From NCBI GenBank assembly GCA_963921825.1, contig OY997596.1, positions 625,001 to 689,000 on the forward strand: a stretch of DNA of 64,000 nt, written 5' to 3'. The notes beneath the pieces were generated by a model. That model was not told the origin of the DNA. It was given only the letters and a program-made list of their open reading frames with translations, and did no database searches. The DNA comes from Erodium maritimum. Lineage: Eukaryota > Streptophyta > Magnoliopsida > Geraniales > Geraniaceae. Positions 22,201 to 33,802 of the stretch are shown one piece after another. Position numbers and translations under genes: made by a program. The first letter of the stretch is position 1, and every line of letters starts with the position of its first letter.

Positions 22201-25200
22201 AAATGCTTTGATACCCCTGATTTAGTCGATAAAACAAGCCATGCAAGCATTGGAGCTAACTAGGATCAATAAGACATAGATTGGTGTGTGTAACAGACCC
22301 TTTTGATGAAGTCGCGTCCATTTGAATCTGTGTAGAACGTTCCTTTGGTTTCCATGGTTGTAGAAATATGAGTTACAACTTCTTTCCCAATTCCATCATC
22401 AATCGGTACAGGCCCGACCTGGTATAGCAAACATCAAACGTGATGCCCCAACACACAACGCGAGTCGTCATTTGAAGTTTTAGTGACTTTGACTAACAAT
22501 GCCAAATAAGCAAGGCTATTCTTACCGTGAACTCAACTTCAACATGCTCCTTTGCATCGTATAGTCTAGTGACCTGCATGTATAATAAGTATAATTACTC
22601 ACAACGGAAAAGTTAGGATCCTCAGTGAATAACAAAAGATTTATTGGTCCAACATAGTAATCCATTTTCAATAAATAACTCTTGATGCTAATCACTAGAA
22701 TTGTACATTGAGAAGTACTAATTTTAGTCAGAAGTACTAATTTCTATATTTAACTCTTGATGCCAAGTCAATTTTTGTTCAGCAAAAATGAGCTTTGTGA
22801 TGCTGGCAGAAGATAGAAATGTTTATCAAAAAGATAATGAACACGGAAAAAAAAACATTGGGACAAACAAGGCACCTGAGATATCCACGGATTGATCTGT
22901 TGGTGTACTTCATCTATTAATGATCCCCGCAAAACAGTCAAAGGAACCTGCAACTCGTGGCAACAAATTTTAATTGACTTTGATAAACTGATAGTATGTA
23001 ATTGTATCTCAGAGGATAGTACACACCTCTGTTTCAGGTTTTATGTGAAATGTTCCATTTGGACGGAAGACATATGCTCCAGCATTCTAATGATATATAA
23101 AAAATAAATTAAAAACTTCATATAACTAAATAACCACTTAAAATTTCAGAACAAATTAATATAGATCACAGGGAAAGGGAGGATATGAATATATGTACCT
23201 GAGGAGCTTTATCACTGGTACCATTGTAGGCAGAGTAAAACCCATAGGTCTGTTCAACCTTCTTCTCTAACTTCAGAAGGTATCAAAAGTATGTTAGCTA
23301 CAAAGATCTTTACATTTCTCTGGTTTCATTTTTTTTTTTTTTGTATTAAGGGAAAGTGGGTACAAATGAAGAAGAAGCATAACAAAAAGGAGACCGACTA
23401 AAATACCCCCAAGTCCATAAAAATGTTGTTAAACACATGTCCAATCATGCTAAAACCCGTGAAGTAAGATGTAAATTAATGAACTATTATGTAACTCTCA
23501 CCAAGTTTCTGCCATTAGTATAATGAATGAATTTGCCCTGATCTCCAGAAAAGGTAAGCTTCATATTCCCTTTACCAACTTGAACAGTAGATGCTTGACT
23601 TCTTCGATATTTTTGTACAGATGATCTGGTTGAAGTTGCACCTGCATTCATGAGAAAAACATGGAGATAGAGGTTTCGTGTTTGCTCCAGATAGCAACAT
23701 TAGCACAAGGAATATAGCAAGCAAAGGAGTGAACCTGTCTTCTTGGAGCTTGAAATAGTGTAGGTGTTAAAGCCAAAAGGTGGCACGGCCACTTTAAAAG
23801 CAAGCCAATATTTCGGTGTCTCCGATGGATTTATACCCAAGTATGCTTTGACATGAAAATCCCTTATGCTCATGTAGGAGTCAACTAGAGGAAGAATCTG
23901 TGAGTCAACTTCCTTTCTCTTGGAATCACGAACGACTACATTTTCATTCACCACCTGCAGAAGTATTAAATTAGAAAAACTGATATGAACTGGAATTAAT
24001 AACATTTCACAGCTTTAGAAATTAAAGTGAATTTAAAAAATTGTAGTCACCATATGTCACACTTTGGATCACAAAGTAAACCAAACGATTTTCACTTCAA
24101 TTTTACATATCCGGCACCTTGTGCCATTTAGCATTTTTGGCAAAACCTGAAGTACTAGAGCAAATAATGATAGATAGTGGGTTTGTCGCAGGTATTGGAC
24201 ACGCCTGGATCACTAAATATAACGGACTAAAACATGCTTTAGCGAATCACTACTGAAAAGTTCAAGATCTAAATCACAAAAAAGAAATAGAATTACTCAC
24301 AGGTATTCTAATGATATCATCTCTCTTCCATCCCAGGGAATTGTAGACCACGACAACCTATACACGGGGAAAAAGGATGGCACGGTATATGAAAAAGGTA
24401 AACATTAAGACTACAGTTTTGCACAGAGGGAATGCAAGAGTATGTAAGATGGTCCTTACCAAGCTTTTCCCTTGAGACAAATTGATTTCTGATGCAGGAC
24501 AATAACTTATATTGAGAAGTGGACACTGTAGAAAAAAAATAAACAGATAATAAATAAACTAAAGAGAAAAGAGGACTATAAAGGTTGAATTGTATTCCAC
24601 CTTGCAAATGGAACTAAATCAGCCAATAGATAAACTTCATATCAACCTGTATTTTTTTTCAAATAACCAGTATTCTTCTACCCTAAAGACAGTAGAGCCA
24701 TAACTAAAAAAACTATAATTAGCAAATGCACTAGATCAAGATGAATTGCATCAGCGTGTTCATAACCAAATATTCACTTCATTATATGGCCATGAAGTCA
24801 AGCACATGGACATCACTCAGATTTTAATATGTGATGTGGCAAAATTATGCTACTTAGTAAGTGCAGATGCGGAAGTGAATATGGCTTAAAAATTGAGAGG
24901 CCATGCAAATGGAGGCTATTCAAACAGTAAAGTTCTAAGGTCTAATGATATTTTGCCTGTTGGAACATTGTAGATGGCTTTGCACATCCACCAAGCGACG
25001 TGGACTCAGCCAAGCACGCAAGTGAAGATGCAACGACCTTTCCAGCCTATACAAGCGTAACGACTGAGTTAACCCTTTCCACCGAATTGAAAGGAAACAA
25101 AAAAACTCAAATAATGGTGATAGCCATCGAACATGTGTAATCACCTCCGTATGGCCCATTGCTAATCGTTTTGCGTAATCATTTGCCACATGCTGCTTTT

Positions 25201-28200
25201 CTGTACCAGTAACTGCATCATGATGTTGTGCTATTGCTAAAGCATCCCCCAATAAGTCAGTGTTGGGTCCGGACTTATTTCTCCCTATGAAAAATTCTAA
25301 TTGCCTTGCAGCCTGATTCACATAACAAATAGTGAAAAAAAAGTATAGCCTGGAAATAGTAACTTGACAGTAAAAAATAGTTCTTTAAATGAAACAGAGA
25401 GCACATGAACTGTACCAAATAGTAGCCACTCATCACTCTAACATAGTGTTTGAGAGCTGGTCTGCTTGAAAAGTACCCAGTCCAGTAAGCATTCACACGA
25501 TCTGCATAACTGTTTTGGTGCATGTTTTAATTTATAGGAAAATCTCAAAAACAAAAAAGCAAGTAACAAGGAGAGATTATAATGAGATTGGAGCTCACGG
25601 GAAGAAATCCTCAGTCTTTATTGGCCAAGATTCATTTGAAGCATATTTTGCATCAGTATATATGGATGGCGTAGAGTAGAGTGCGTTGACTCGTCCATCC
25701 TAGAAGTAAACAAGTTAAACAATTGAGAACTAATAAAACATACCAATATGGAATAGCTAAAGGATGAAAAAGGCATGAATCCACCCAAGCTTAAATCCAA
25801 CTACATCATCACAACAACGAAAAGCAAAGGGATGAGGAGATTGAGACTATGATGGAATTATGACTTAAAGCAAGAATAGAGTAAGCATTGAGTAAAGCTT
25901 GCAAACGATATAAAATACAGAACTACTGAGTTTGAAATATGCCAAACCAAAACTGCTAAACCTAGAGAATTCCGGTATAGATCGATGCACATGAAATAGC
26001 CATAAAACAAGACTGCAAATATACAGCAAGTAACTGTCTTCACTGATTGTTCCATATCATTAGGTGGAGTAAATCTTTAACTTTTCCTTATTATGAGAAC
26101 ATTAGACGAAAATAGCAGGATCACTGTTGGATATAAGCTACCAAAGTACCATCTTAAAGAAATTCTAGACACACGTTGAAAAATTATGACAATGTAAAGT
26201 GGACCATAAAGTGTATGTTTATATTTTTGGAATAATTACCTTGTTGACATAGTGAATGAGTTTGTCCATCTGCCGGAACCATGTCTCAGCAAACTGATAC
26301 TTAAAGTCAGTTCCCATGGTAAACATTATATGGTTTGTCCGTGTTATGTTAGCCTGAGAATGAAATAACAATGTAAGTGCAGTTCACAAAAGTACCTTGT
26401 GGAAAAATTGAAACCAGTAATCAGTGCTCAAACCTATTATCTAGTTAAAATAGGCCCCACTTAAGTTTGAGTTTGAGCAGCATTGCATATCCATAAGAAT
26501 TTGCCAAATTATTATAGTAAAGATACATAGCAGGTAGCAAACTATTTTTGGTTGAAGCTCGCTTGTTTCACTAACAGATAATTATATGAAAGTACGAAAG
26601 GAAGAATAAGATGTACTCTTCGTGTACAATGTACACCTGCATAGTGGGCGTGACTTGTGGTAAGAACTGGTCATAAACCTAAACTAGTTTGTATAAATAA
26701 AGTAGTTGTCATAGCATCATCTAACCTAACTGAAAGAGAAACAAAGTGGAAGCTAAGAAGATTAAACTTCAGCGTGAGAGAGATATACGTGAAAAAACAG
26801 ATACAACATAAGGAAAACATAAAATTGAATAACCCTTTTATGAAAAAAGAGAAACATAATGGATAACCAGATTATATGCCAAACACAAAATAATACGTGA
26901 AGGACCTTTATACATGCAAATATGAATATTTCATTTACCTGTGCAACTGCAGCAGCAACAAAATCATCAACCCGGCTTTGCACATTATAATCAAAAAGAT
27001 CGACATTGTCCTTCATAATAATGGAAACAGTGAATTAGCATGGCAGACAAGCAAGATTCCAGATGTTCAGTAGTACTTATGTAGGTAGGGTTTACTTGAA
27101 CAATAGGGGAATCATCATTAATTTCAAAGTAGAAACCACCAGGTGGAGGCTCATAATTCTTTGGAAATGCTCCAGCAAAAATCTAACAAGGAAATGAATC
27201 AAAGCTTAAGTCAGTTTGTGACATAGCAAAAAAAGATCAAAACAATGCATGAACCAACAAATGGAACAAGATAGAAAAGAAAGCTGAAATTAAGCATCAA
27301 TATACAAACAAGTTCATTTGCCATAATGATCAATATAGTAAATCCACTTCACCATTCACCTGTGAGGATGAACCAAAGCTCTTAGAACCTCTCCAAACAA
27401 CTTCAAGGCTCTTCTCATTTTTACGCTTTTCCCTGTCTTGATAATCTATCCGGCCATAGAAAAGGGAATCAAACCCAACCTATACAAATAGCAAAAGATG
27501 CACTTCAAATTTCAGTCATAAGGCTCTCAACCACGTAGTTCATCAGTCAACTGATCCATCTTTATCAAAAAAAAATGGAAGTTTTCATTTATTATGAAAT
27601 ATATTCCCAAACAATAGATAAAAAAAGGTAGACTTGATTACTTCTGCTCCCAATAAGTAAGCCTGCACAGCAGAATGTCCAAAGGGATCGATTTGCCAAC
27701 CAATTCTAGGAGTCACACCGAACTCTTCTTTAAGAAATTTATGCCCTAGAGTGGTCTGATCAATCATGTCAATATAGTGTGTTACTGCCTCGTCATGCAT
27801 GCACATACCCCCATTTCTGCATGAGGGAAATCAACAGATCAATCCAAAATTTTAGAAGAAGATAAAAATGTGTACTAGATATACCATCCAGTCGGTCCTT
27901 TTGAAACCATAATTGGGCATAAAATATACTCCTGTGAATTGTGAAATTCATTTGGAAATTGCTAGTTTGTCCATAGCTAAATGCTGATGAAAAACTACCA
28001 GGTTGGTGGCTAATGTTCTACAGTTTAATATATCATTTTGTCTACGGTATAGGGTAAATTGAAATGTGTGTTGATCCTACACTAAAAAGAAGAATATAAA
28101 TATATATATATATATGGCAGGACAAATAAATTAATTAAAAAACGTTATCATCAAATATTACATGAATTCTAGTTGACCAGAGCTGACAAACTGTCTGACT

Positions 28201-29574
28201 AGTTGCTTAATAGCATCACCTTGATCCCTCCACCATCGCTCGAAAAATGCCTGCGCGAGTAATATAAGAATAGTCAGATATCTTACATCACAAAAGAGAA
28301 TTCGCAGTCGCGTCTGGTCTCTGAGCTAGTTGGTAATCTTGCACGAGAATTAAGCAGCAAAAAACCATATATGGTAAAAGGATATTATCCATTTTAAGCA
28401 TGGATGAGGAGCCAGCTGTACCAACAGTTAAATCTTGTCAACAATAAAAGGCATGTCAGCAAAACTAGACACAACAAAACTGGATGTCAAGACCCTAACT
28501 TTCTATTAGCAAGCCTTGAAATCTTGGAATATCTAACTTCAATGACTATGAATTATACCAAAAAGACCAATTTATCGCATGAATTTAAGATGTGCAAATT
28601 ATTTAGTCCCCATACTTGTAAAAGGACTCCAACAATCTAGCCCACCATCAATCGGTTACTTTTTGGTAAGGGTTAACTAAATTAGCATTTCTTTGCTTGT
28701 AACCAACCTTAAACTTCAATTACTTACAGGGCAAGTACAAAACTATACCCGTTAATTAGTCAAAAATTAATCCATCGTGACCTTTGCTCCCATGTACATA
28801 CTGGGTAGAAGGTCAAACCCCCACGCACTTACCCGTTTCATTTATTTTGGGACAAAAAACAATCGAAAAAGCAGGTTCATACCTCAATTTAGAGGGGGGT
28901 TTGTCCCAAAAATAAATGAAAGGGGTAAGTACATGGGGTATGACCTTCTACCAACGTGGGGACAAATGTCACCACAGGTCAATTTTTGAGATGAAAGGTC
29001 ATTAGGGGTACATTACTGTAGTTATCCCGTACTTAGAACCAATGTAACTAAGAAGAATCAAATAGAGAACTAGCAAACCCACTTAACCTAGGTACTCAAC
29101 TAATTCAAAATTACAGAAACCCATTTTTCCTCCTCCATTTTCTCAGCAACCAAACAAAACGAAAATCGATCAAAACCACCCCCAAACATTACCATTTCAA
29201 CATAAATAAACTTCCGATTCTTGTCAGCCAAGAGCGCAGTCACTAACGAATCCAACACATTCTGCACACAAGCCACCTACAAATCGAACAAAACCAAAAT
29301 CAAACTCCATCACAAACCCCAAAAAGCAACAAAAACACAATTTCGTCACAGGGGGAGAGACCTGAATCGAATTGTTGGAGCCAACATAGTACTGATCGAC
29401 CGTCTTGAGCCACCCGACGTCGTCGTGGGTGTGGGCAACCAAGTGGACGTTGAGCTTCCCGGGAACCACGCCCTGCGAGGTGTTGTAGACCATGAACTTG
29501 CATTCCGCGGAGAAGAGTACCGAGAGAAGACACACGACCATCAATTTGATCATCATCATCATCGGAGCAGCCAT
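19238..29574 (-). CDS. Lysosomal/vacuolar-type alpha-mannosidase (GH38)
   Basis: Glycoside hydrolase family 38 enzyme that removes alpha-mannose from N-glycans in the vacuole and cell wall. Exons from the ATG: 29574-29362, 29276-29193, 28250-28162, 27816-27642, 27479-27360, 27182-27096, 27010-26939, 26353-26240, 25699-25599, 25509-25416, 25312-25145, 25046-24957, 24525-24460, 24357-24301, 23954-23735, 23641-23502, 23264-23199, 23086-23027, 22947-22876, 22573-22526, 22418-22299, 22104-22039, 21904-21792, 21628-21544, 21466-21356, 21272-21177, 21079-21032, 20379-20311, 19462-19238. All phases agree and give 1022 aa, close to the Arabidopsis homologues. Seen: a signal peptide (residues about 1-25), the zinc motif AHTHDDVGW (H50, D52), the nucleophile in QIDPFGHS (D172), and QHHDAVTGT (412-420). 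The intron after 24957 begins GC rather than GT. Exon 17 may instead start at 23276, adding four residues. The nearest relative is probably AT5G13980. Confidence 0.95.
19629..20111. mobile_element. Mutator-like foldback MITE in the last mannosidase intron
   Basis: About 100 bp at 19629-19735 are repeated inverted at 20010-20111, sharing TTGGTCACACACG, ACGTTTAAAAATCATATTTAC and CCTAAACTTTTGGTCACAAACTT-type blocks. The flanks carry a 9-bp AAAAAAATA (19620-19628 and 20112-20120), the TSD length of Mutator elements, although in A-rich sequence. It lies between exons 28 and 29 and is transcribed with the gene. Confidence 0.8.
20687..20986. mobile_element. Probable MITE in mannosidase intron 27
   Basis: The left end TTGTAAAAAACGAGGTATTC and the right end, read inverted as TGCAAAAAAATACCCCAAGG followed by TATTCAC, form imperfect terminal inverted repeats around an AT-rich core. 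No clean TSD was recognised, so borders are approximate. Confidence 0.4.
28727..29030. mobile_element. Foldback MITE in mannosidase intron 2
   Basis: The two halves of this roughly 300-bp segment are near-complete inverted copies. GGTAGAAGGTCA, ACTTACCC and TTCATTTATTTT on the left recur inverted on the right, around a short loop near 28862-28890. Outer ends read AGGGCAAGTAC and the inverse of CGGGATAACTAC. Transcribed within the intron it would form a long hairpin. Confidence 0.75.
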
Positions 29575-29965
29575 TGAAGGACGGAACAGAAATTGAGGAG
29601 AAATCGAAGAGATGAAGAAGAAGAGCAAGGAGACGTTCAGGAGAGAGTGGGTTTGAGGAAGATCAGAGGATCGGCCATTGCATGAGCTTGGGCTTTACAG
29701 GTGTGAGCTCGAGAGACAGTGGCAGAGTTGTGAAGTGGGTTGGGAATGGAGAAGAAGTAAGCGAGCTTTTTAGATGTTTGTTTCGTGCGTTGTTGACTCG
29801 GATTAACGATTAGATAAGCTAAACATCGATGACGTGGCTTCTCGTTTTGTTTAGTTTCTTACGCTTTGACGTTGACAATTTTTTTAACAATCCAAAAAAT
29901 GATCTTTGGATTTAATTTCACCTGTTTGTCTGGACTCTCAACGATGAATTGAATTATTCCTCAAG
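29575..29965 (-). promoter_or_regulatory. Mannosidase 5' UTR and short promoter region
   Basis: Only about 390 bp separate the ATG from the retroposon at 29977. The first 120 bp are GA-rich on the plus strand (CT-rich on the minus strand), as expected of a plant 5' UTR. No definite TATA box was identified. Confidence 0.5.
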
Positions 29966-29976
29966 GAGAAGAGATT

Positions 29977-31416
29977 TTTTTTTTTTTTTAGGAAATACGA
30001 TCATTATATTATAATTGAAACGTGCTTACAAAAATGAAGTACTCAAATGCTAAAAACTGAAATAGCAATAGAACTGAAAGTAAACTTGCTCTATAAAGAT
30101 CAAGGGTAGTCTGGAGGAGAATACTGCGACAGTGTCTTCCGATCACCGATACAGCGACTTCAGACTGATTGACACGGACCGAGCAGGTCCAGTGTTGGAG
30201 TTGGAGTTTCCGATTGGACATAATTCGACTCTAAGGTATGCTCCAGTGTAATACTGAAGCCCTAGACCGACGTCCCGGACAGCCCTGTAACCAGGAGCTG
30301 AAATGGCGCAGTTGGACTTTGCATCCTCCCGAGGAACCAGCAGGCGTCGTCCCCCCTCTGATGATAATGAGGACCCTTAAAAACGTAAAATTGCTGGTTC
30401 CCGATCTGATTGAAGAATGTCGCGCTGGTACTTGGTGGAATCGATGCCACCCTATGTCCAGTGAGGCGGTGTTACCGGCAGACCCCCCACTGGACCTCGA
30501 AGTCCTCATTGATCGAGGTGAGGGTGTGTTTCGCCCCTCGTTGTTCGTGGTGTCCCTCCATTGGACTCAGCATGCCCCTCTGAGTCAATGCTCAAGATTA
30601 GTGTCAGACCACTGAACGTCCCAACACTACCAGCAGTCAGGTACCTCCCGTCGTTGACTAAGGGCCAGTTCCTTGCGGTACATGTCCCCCCTGCAGTCGG
30701 ACGAACAACCTCTGTGGACCGAAACAGCGTTCGACTACTCTCGTAGCCTCCACTTTGTCCTCCGTCACTGCTACCGTCGTCGTCTTGTCCGCCCAGGATC
30801 ACCCCGGCGTCACCACGAACCACGACGTCTCGATATTCTGCAACGCCGGCCACCATCGATGGCCGGCCACCTGAATATTGTATCTCATCAACCGTCACCG
30901 AGGCCAGCACCATCGTGACGAGCCACACCGGAGGTGCCTCGCTACGCCCTGCTTCGCCGCCATGGCTCGCCGAGATCCCCCCTGCATCCACGGATGAACA
31001 ACCCTCACCGGCGAATCCTCGCCACCCCCCGTGTCACCGCCATACACCTCCGTCCACGGCGATGATTGGACAAATCGGTTCTCCGCCTCCGGAGCAAAGT
31101 GGCTGCTCGGGATCGCCAAAACAACCCCCACCCACGGATTCCCGCCTCGCCCCGCGTCGCCGCCACATTCCTCCTCTTCCATACCTGTGTGTACCGCCAT
31201 CCACAACCCTCTGATCTGAACTTGCGAAACACGAATCTCACAGCACCCAGCAACCCATGTCTTGAACAGCCCCATGGTGAAAATATCACCCACGTCATCA
31301 TGGATGATGATCAAAATAGTTCCCGGCGGCAGCGAAGAAAGAGATTCAAGCCGCCGCCGATTCTCGTCCATCTCCCTAGGGTTTGCTCTCGCTAGTTAAC
31401 CCCTTACTAAGCTCAT
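29977..31416 (-). mobile_element. Non-autonomous L1-type retroposon
   Basis: Flanked by the identical 11-bp TSD GAGAAGAGATT (29966-29976 and 31417-31427). It has a poly(A) tail on the minus strand (T run about 29975-29989). The 5' end reads GAGCAAACCCTAGGGAG followed by an ATG at 31371. A minus frame of 158 codons (31371-30895) is Gly/Arg-rich and carries two related GC-rich blocks. No reverse transcriptase or endonuclease is present, so it must have been copied in trans. A processed retrocopy of an unknown gene is the alternative. Confidence 0.65.
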
Positions 31417-33006
31417 GAGAAGAGATTATTTAGTTTCTCTTCTTTACATTAAAATAGTGATATTAAATTTGTCTAATTTTGAGAGGGTAAATGCAAGATG
31501 AAAAGACATTTGGTTTTATATAACAAAGATATTAGGCTTTTCTGGTCGTTAAAAATGTCACATGTTAGTCGGGTGACAAAAGTTTATTGACGATCGGAGA
31601 GTAATAGGATTTATATTCTTAAAACTATTATGTATTGAAACACACTTAAGTATAAGTATTATTATTATTTTAGCAAACGGAGAAGTTTTATTCATGTAAA
31701 AGTATCGAAATAACCTTACATGAGTAGAAATAATTAGAAAGGACATGACATAGTTTCGATGACAGTCGAAACGTTGATCATATAACTAAAACCTCGGTGT
31801 ATATCAGGGAGAAATTAGGGGGTGGGTCTCTATTCCAGCTGTGCTTGACGTTGTATATCCTTAGGTCATTCCCTGTCTCGACTTGACCGGTTATATTGTG
31901 TCGCAACAGCCGAGCAAGGAGTATGCAAAGAAAAAGAGGAGAGCGGAGATCAGCAGAGGGCTGACTCGTGTCGATCGGGGTGTGTCTCCTCAGTAACACC
32001 CTGAGGTTCCCAATACAATTCAAGGTGACCCGTGAGGCATTCCAGCATGCCTTGTTGTTCCTTCATGTTGGATAGCATCGTCATCGGTATTCGCATCTGT
32101 GGAGTGCGGATTGCCTAGAACATAGGTGTCTGAATCATTCGAGTCTTGGGACGAGACGTCCCAGTGGGGATCCAAGACCCAATAGGTAGGAGCGTGAGAA
32201 GCGTCCCGCTTAGGTGGCAGTAAGACCCTGGTGGGATCGTCGCGACGCTTTCCGCAGTGGTTCCTAGTTGCCTACTCGGATCCTCGATCTAGAGCTTGTG
32301 ATTCTAGTAGTGGTTGCCCTAGATCCGTGCTCGGGGCGTATACATCCATCGCAACACAAAGTCTCATCAGGATTCCACAACCCCTCAGAAGTTGATGGGA
32401 GCCTTGTTCAAAGGGGTCATCGAATATTGGATCGGGAATGATCTATTCATAATGGCGGACCGTCGTCCACGAGGAGAGATTTCCATCACAGAGCCAGTGT
32501 TCTTGTACGGGTCGTGGCCTTGATCCCATGAGCTCCCCAATGGATGGTGTATTGGTCGTCCTCAATTCCGAGGTTGGGTGTTGGTGCCCTAGTACGTGTC
32601 TGTGGTGGGGCATCCACCATCGGTCTCACCTTAGCAGTTCCTTGAAGGTTTTTCCTCACTGGTTTCTCCGACAGCATCTAACGGAGAGCCGATTCATCCA
32701 TATTCTCAATGGTTCGAGCAAACTTACTCAGTAGTAGTCGACGAGAATCTGTCGTGGTAGGTCGTTCCCTAGGTTGATTACATATCATTTCATGGGAGAG
32801 CTTATGGTGATATGTGGTGGTGAGGGTGGACTCTTCCCTCAAAAGTATCCAGGGTCCCCATCGTGTCGGCCGACTTACACTAGGACGACGAGATGTGGTA
32901 GGTGGTGCTAGGCGTACTTATTGTGGTTCCATAATTGGTAGTAGTGGAACGGGGGACGATCGGAAGACGGGGACCGGAATGGAGGCGGTAAATCGATCGC
33001 TGATAG

Positions 33007-33099
33007 CAGTGGCGGATTTACCAAATTTTTGAAAAACATATAACTACCTTTGCAGTTAGCCATCTTTCCATAAAAAAACTTATAATTTACTAAAAACGC

Positions 33100-33130
<31 letters not shown>

Positions 33131-33717
33131 CATTAAGGAAAAAAAAACATTACTTCCGTTTCAGTCTATTTTTCTTTTCCCTTTTTATTCTAATTTTTTT
33201 AATTTGTTTGCTTACCTTTCTAAATTCTAGTTTTTTATTATATTGTTTTTTTATTTTAATAATTGTTTTATATTTCTTAATTTGACAAAAGTTTAATTTG
33301 AGTCATTGTTATATAATTCTATAATATTATTAACTTAAATTTTGACTCTAGTTACCGTTTAAAGTTTGAGATTATTATTAATTTAAATTTATTTATCTAT
33401 GAAATTACTACAGTCATTGAGAGATATTTTACAAAAAAAACTTGGCTCCACAATATTTGATAAGAAGAAGAAGAAATTGAGTAAAAAAGCTAATGAATAT
33501 CGTATACGTCAAAAAATAATTTTATTGTGTTGACAAACAAATGTTTACAACATTTTCAAAATATTAAACTTTGGCGTCATATTTTGTAATAAATATTAAT
33601 TATTATTATCTATACGATATTAATATTTTAATGCTATTACATGCTATTTTTACTCAAATTGTTACTACAAAAAAAAATCGGTGCCCCCCCTCACTATAAA
33701 TACTAGATCCGCCACTG
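33007..33717. mobile_element. hAT-type non-autonomous element
   Basis: Termini CAGTGGCGGATTTACC and CTAGATCCGCCACTG are inverted repeats. The flanks GCTGATAG (32999-33006) and GTTGATAG (33718-33725) match at 7 of 8 bases, the 8-bp TSD of hAT elements. The core is AT-rich and holds a run of 30 C (33099-33128). It is nested in the retroposon above. Confidence 0.8.
33099..33128 (+). repeat. Poly(C) tract of 30 bases
   Basis: An uninterrupted homopolymer near the left end of the hAT element. The right end has a shorter CCCCCCC in the same relative place, so expansion by slippage is likely. The exact length is uncertain in any assembly. Confidence 0.8.
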
Positions 33718-33802
33718 GTTGATAGCGCTGAGAGAGTTTGAGAGAAAAACCCTAGATTTCAATTTAGACTATTCGATCTAAAATTGGATGAGTATAAATA
33801 TT

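Larger units (their letters stand above)
31661..33790 (-). mobile_element. Non-autonomous L1-type retroposon, split by a hAT element
   Basis: The flanks carry AGTATAAGTATT (31649-31660) and AGTATAAATATT (33791-33802), 11 of 12 identical. On the minus strand the 3' end reads ATGAATAAAACTTCTCCG, TTTGCTAAA, then AAT repeats as tail. The 5' end has TCTAGGGTTTTTCTCTC. Without the hAT insertion the unit is about 1.4 kb, nearly the same as the retroposon at 29977-31416, though the two do not obviously align. No conserved domain was seen in its frames. Confidence 0.55.
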
